Source: JAWVZU01 sp033722075
Lineage (GTDB): Bacteria; Pseudomonadota; Gammaproteobacteria; Xanthomonadales; SZUA-38
Assembly: GCA_033722075.1 (NCBI GenBank)
Contig: JAWVZU010000237.1
Coordinates: 1 to 6,181, forward strand
Length of the DNA: 6,181 bases
Direction: 5' to 3'
The notes under the pieces: model-generated
Told to the model about the DNA's origin: nothing
Seen by the model: only the letters and a program-made list of their open reading frames with translations
The model's database searches: none
Shown: piece after piece, positions 5,891-6,181 of the stretch
Numbering within the stretch: position 1 is the first letter of the stretch
How the letters are laid out: each line of letters opens with the position of its first letter
Made by a program: the position numbers and the translations under genes

Positions 5891-6181
5891 TCATTCGAGG
5901 TGCGTCTCGATTTGTCGGATCAGCGCCTCGGCACGTTCTCGGATCACTTCAGCCCGGAGCTTATGCCGCGAGTGGACGACCGCCATCATCGGCAGTGCGT
6001 CATGCAGGCTCTCGCGCTCCCTGGCGCGCTCAAGTATGTGTCGCGCCTGTTCATGATCGACCCCCAGCCCTTGCTGACCGAGCCGGGCTTTTTCCTGTTC
6101 CCAGGTAGCGAAATCCACGTCGAAGGTCGCCAGTTTCTCGCCAATCGCCAGTTCGATTTCGCGGGACAGCAGGCCCTGGTA
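5891..6181 (-). CDS. C-terminal part of a helical protein of unknown function (partial)
   Basis: An open minus-strand frame enters from the right edge and stops at TGA 5893-5891. It shows 96 residues, from YQGLLSREIELAIGEK to a final RQIETHLE. A GTG at 6118-6116 could be an internal start, but the frame is open upstream of it to the edge with similar helical composition (REIELAIGEKLATFDVDFATW), so the gene very likely begins outside the window. The visible part is charged and almost entirely helical (EQARHILERARERESLHDAL, then a Glu/Arg-rich last helix). It has no membrane segment or catalytic motif. The next gene follows after 9 nt, so the two probably form one operon and may act together. 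I cannot assign a family. Confidence 0.65.
   Translation of the reverse strand, partial: YQGLLSREIELAIGEKLATFDVDFATWEQEKARLGQQGLGVDHEQARHILERARERESLHDALPMMAVVHSRHKLRAEVIRERAEALIRQIETHLE

Overview
The window looks like chromosome from a GC-rich Gram-negative bacterium, most likely a gammaproteobacterium of the Xanthomonadales/Wenzhouxiangella kind. This is an inference from three things: the GC-rich codon use of the large gene, a signal-peptide-bearing tricorn-type protease, and an exported protein with a C-terminal FADGFE motif, which I recall as common in secreted proteins of that group. No search was possible, so the taxonomy is tentative.

Layout. At 1-106 an open frame running in from the left edge may be the tail of an upstream gene. 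From 83 to 209 lies a diverged copy of an interspersed repeat, followed by a probable promoter set in an inverted repeat and a 527-residue exported protein of unknown function (274-1857). Behind it are a small stem-loop and two more copies of the repeat family (1899-2006 and 2020-2130), arranged in tandem. An extended -10 promoter then leads into the main gene (2226-5462), a periplasmic tricorn-like S41 serine peptidase of 1078 residues with a beta-propeller, a C1 helical domain, a PDZ domain and a catalytic C2 domain. After a short convergent intergenic region with stem-loops, two closely spaced minus-strand genes encode small helical proteins I do not recognise (5579-5881, and 5891 running off the right edge).

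Function. The tricorn homologue is the only gene with a confident role: it should degrade oligopeptides in the periplasm. Nothing ties the exported protein or the minus-strand pair to it. The exported-protein gene is bracketed by same-orientation copies of the repeat and has AT-richer patches than the peptidase gene, so it may be an accessory insertion beside a core gene. The most unusual element is the repeat family itself. It has a GTAG start, a conserved hairpin whose stem sequence differs between copies while pairing is kept, and a tail module repeated within each copy.
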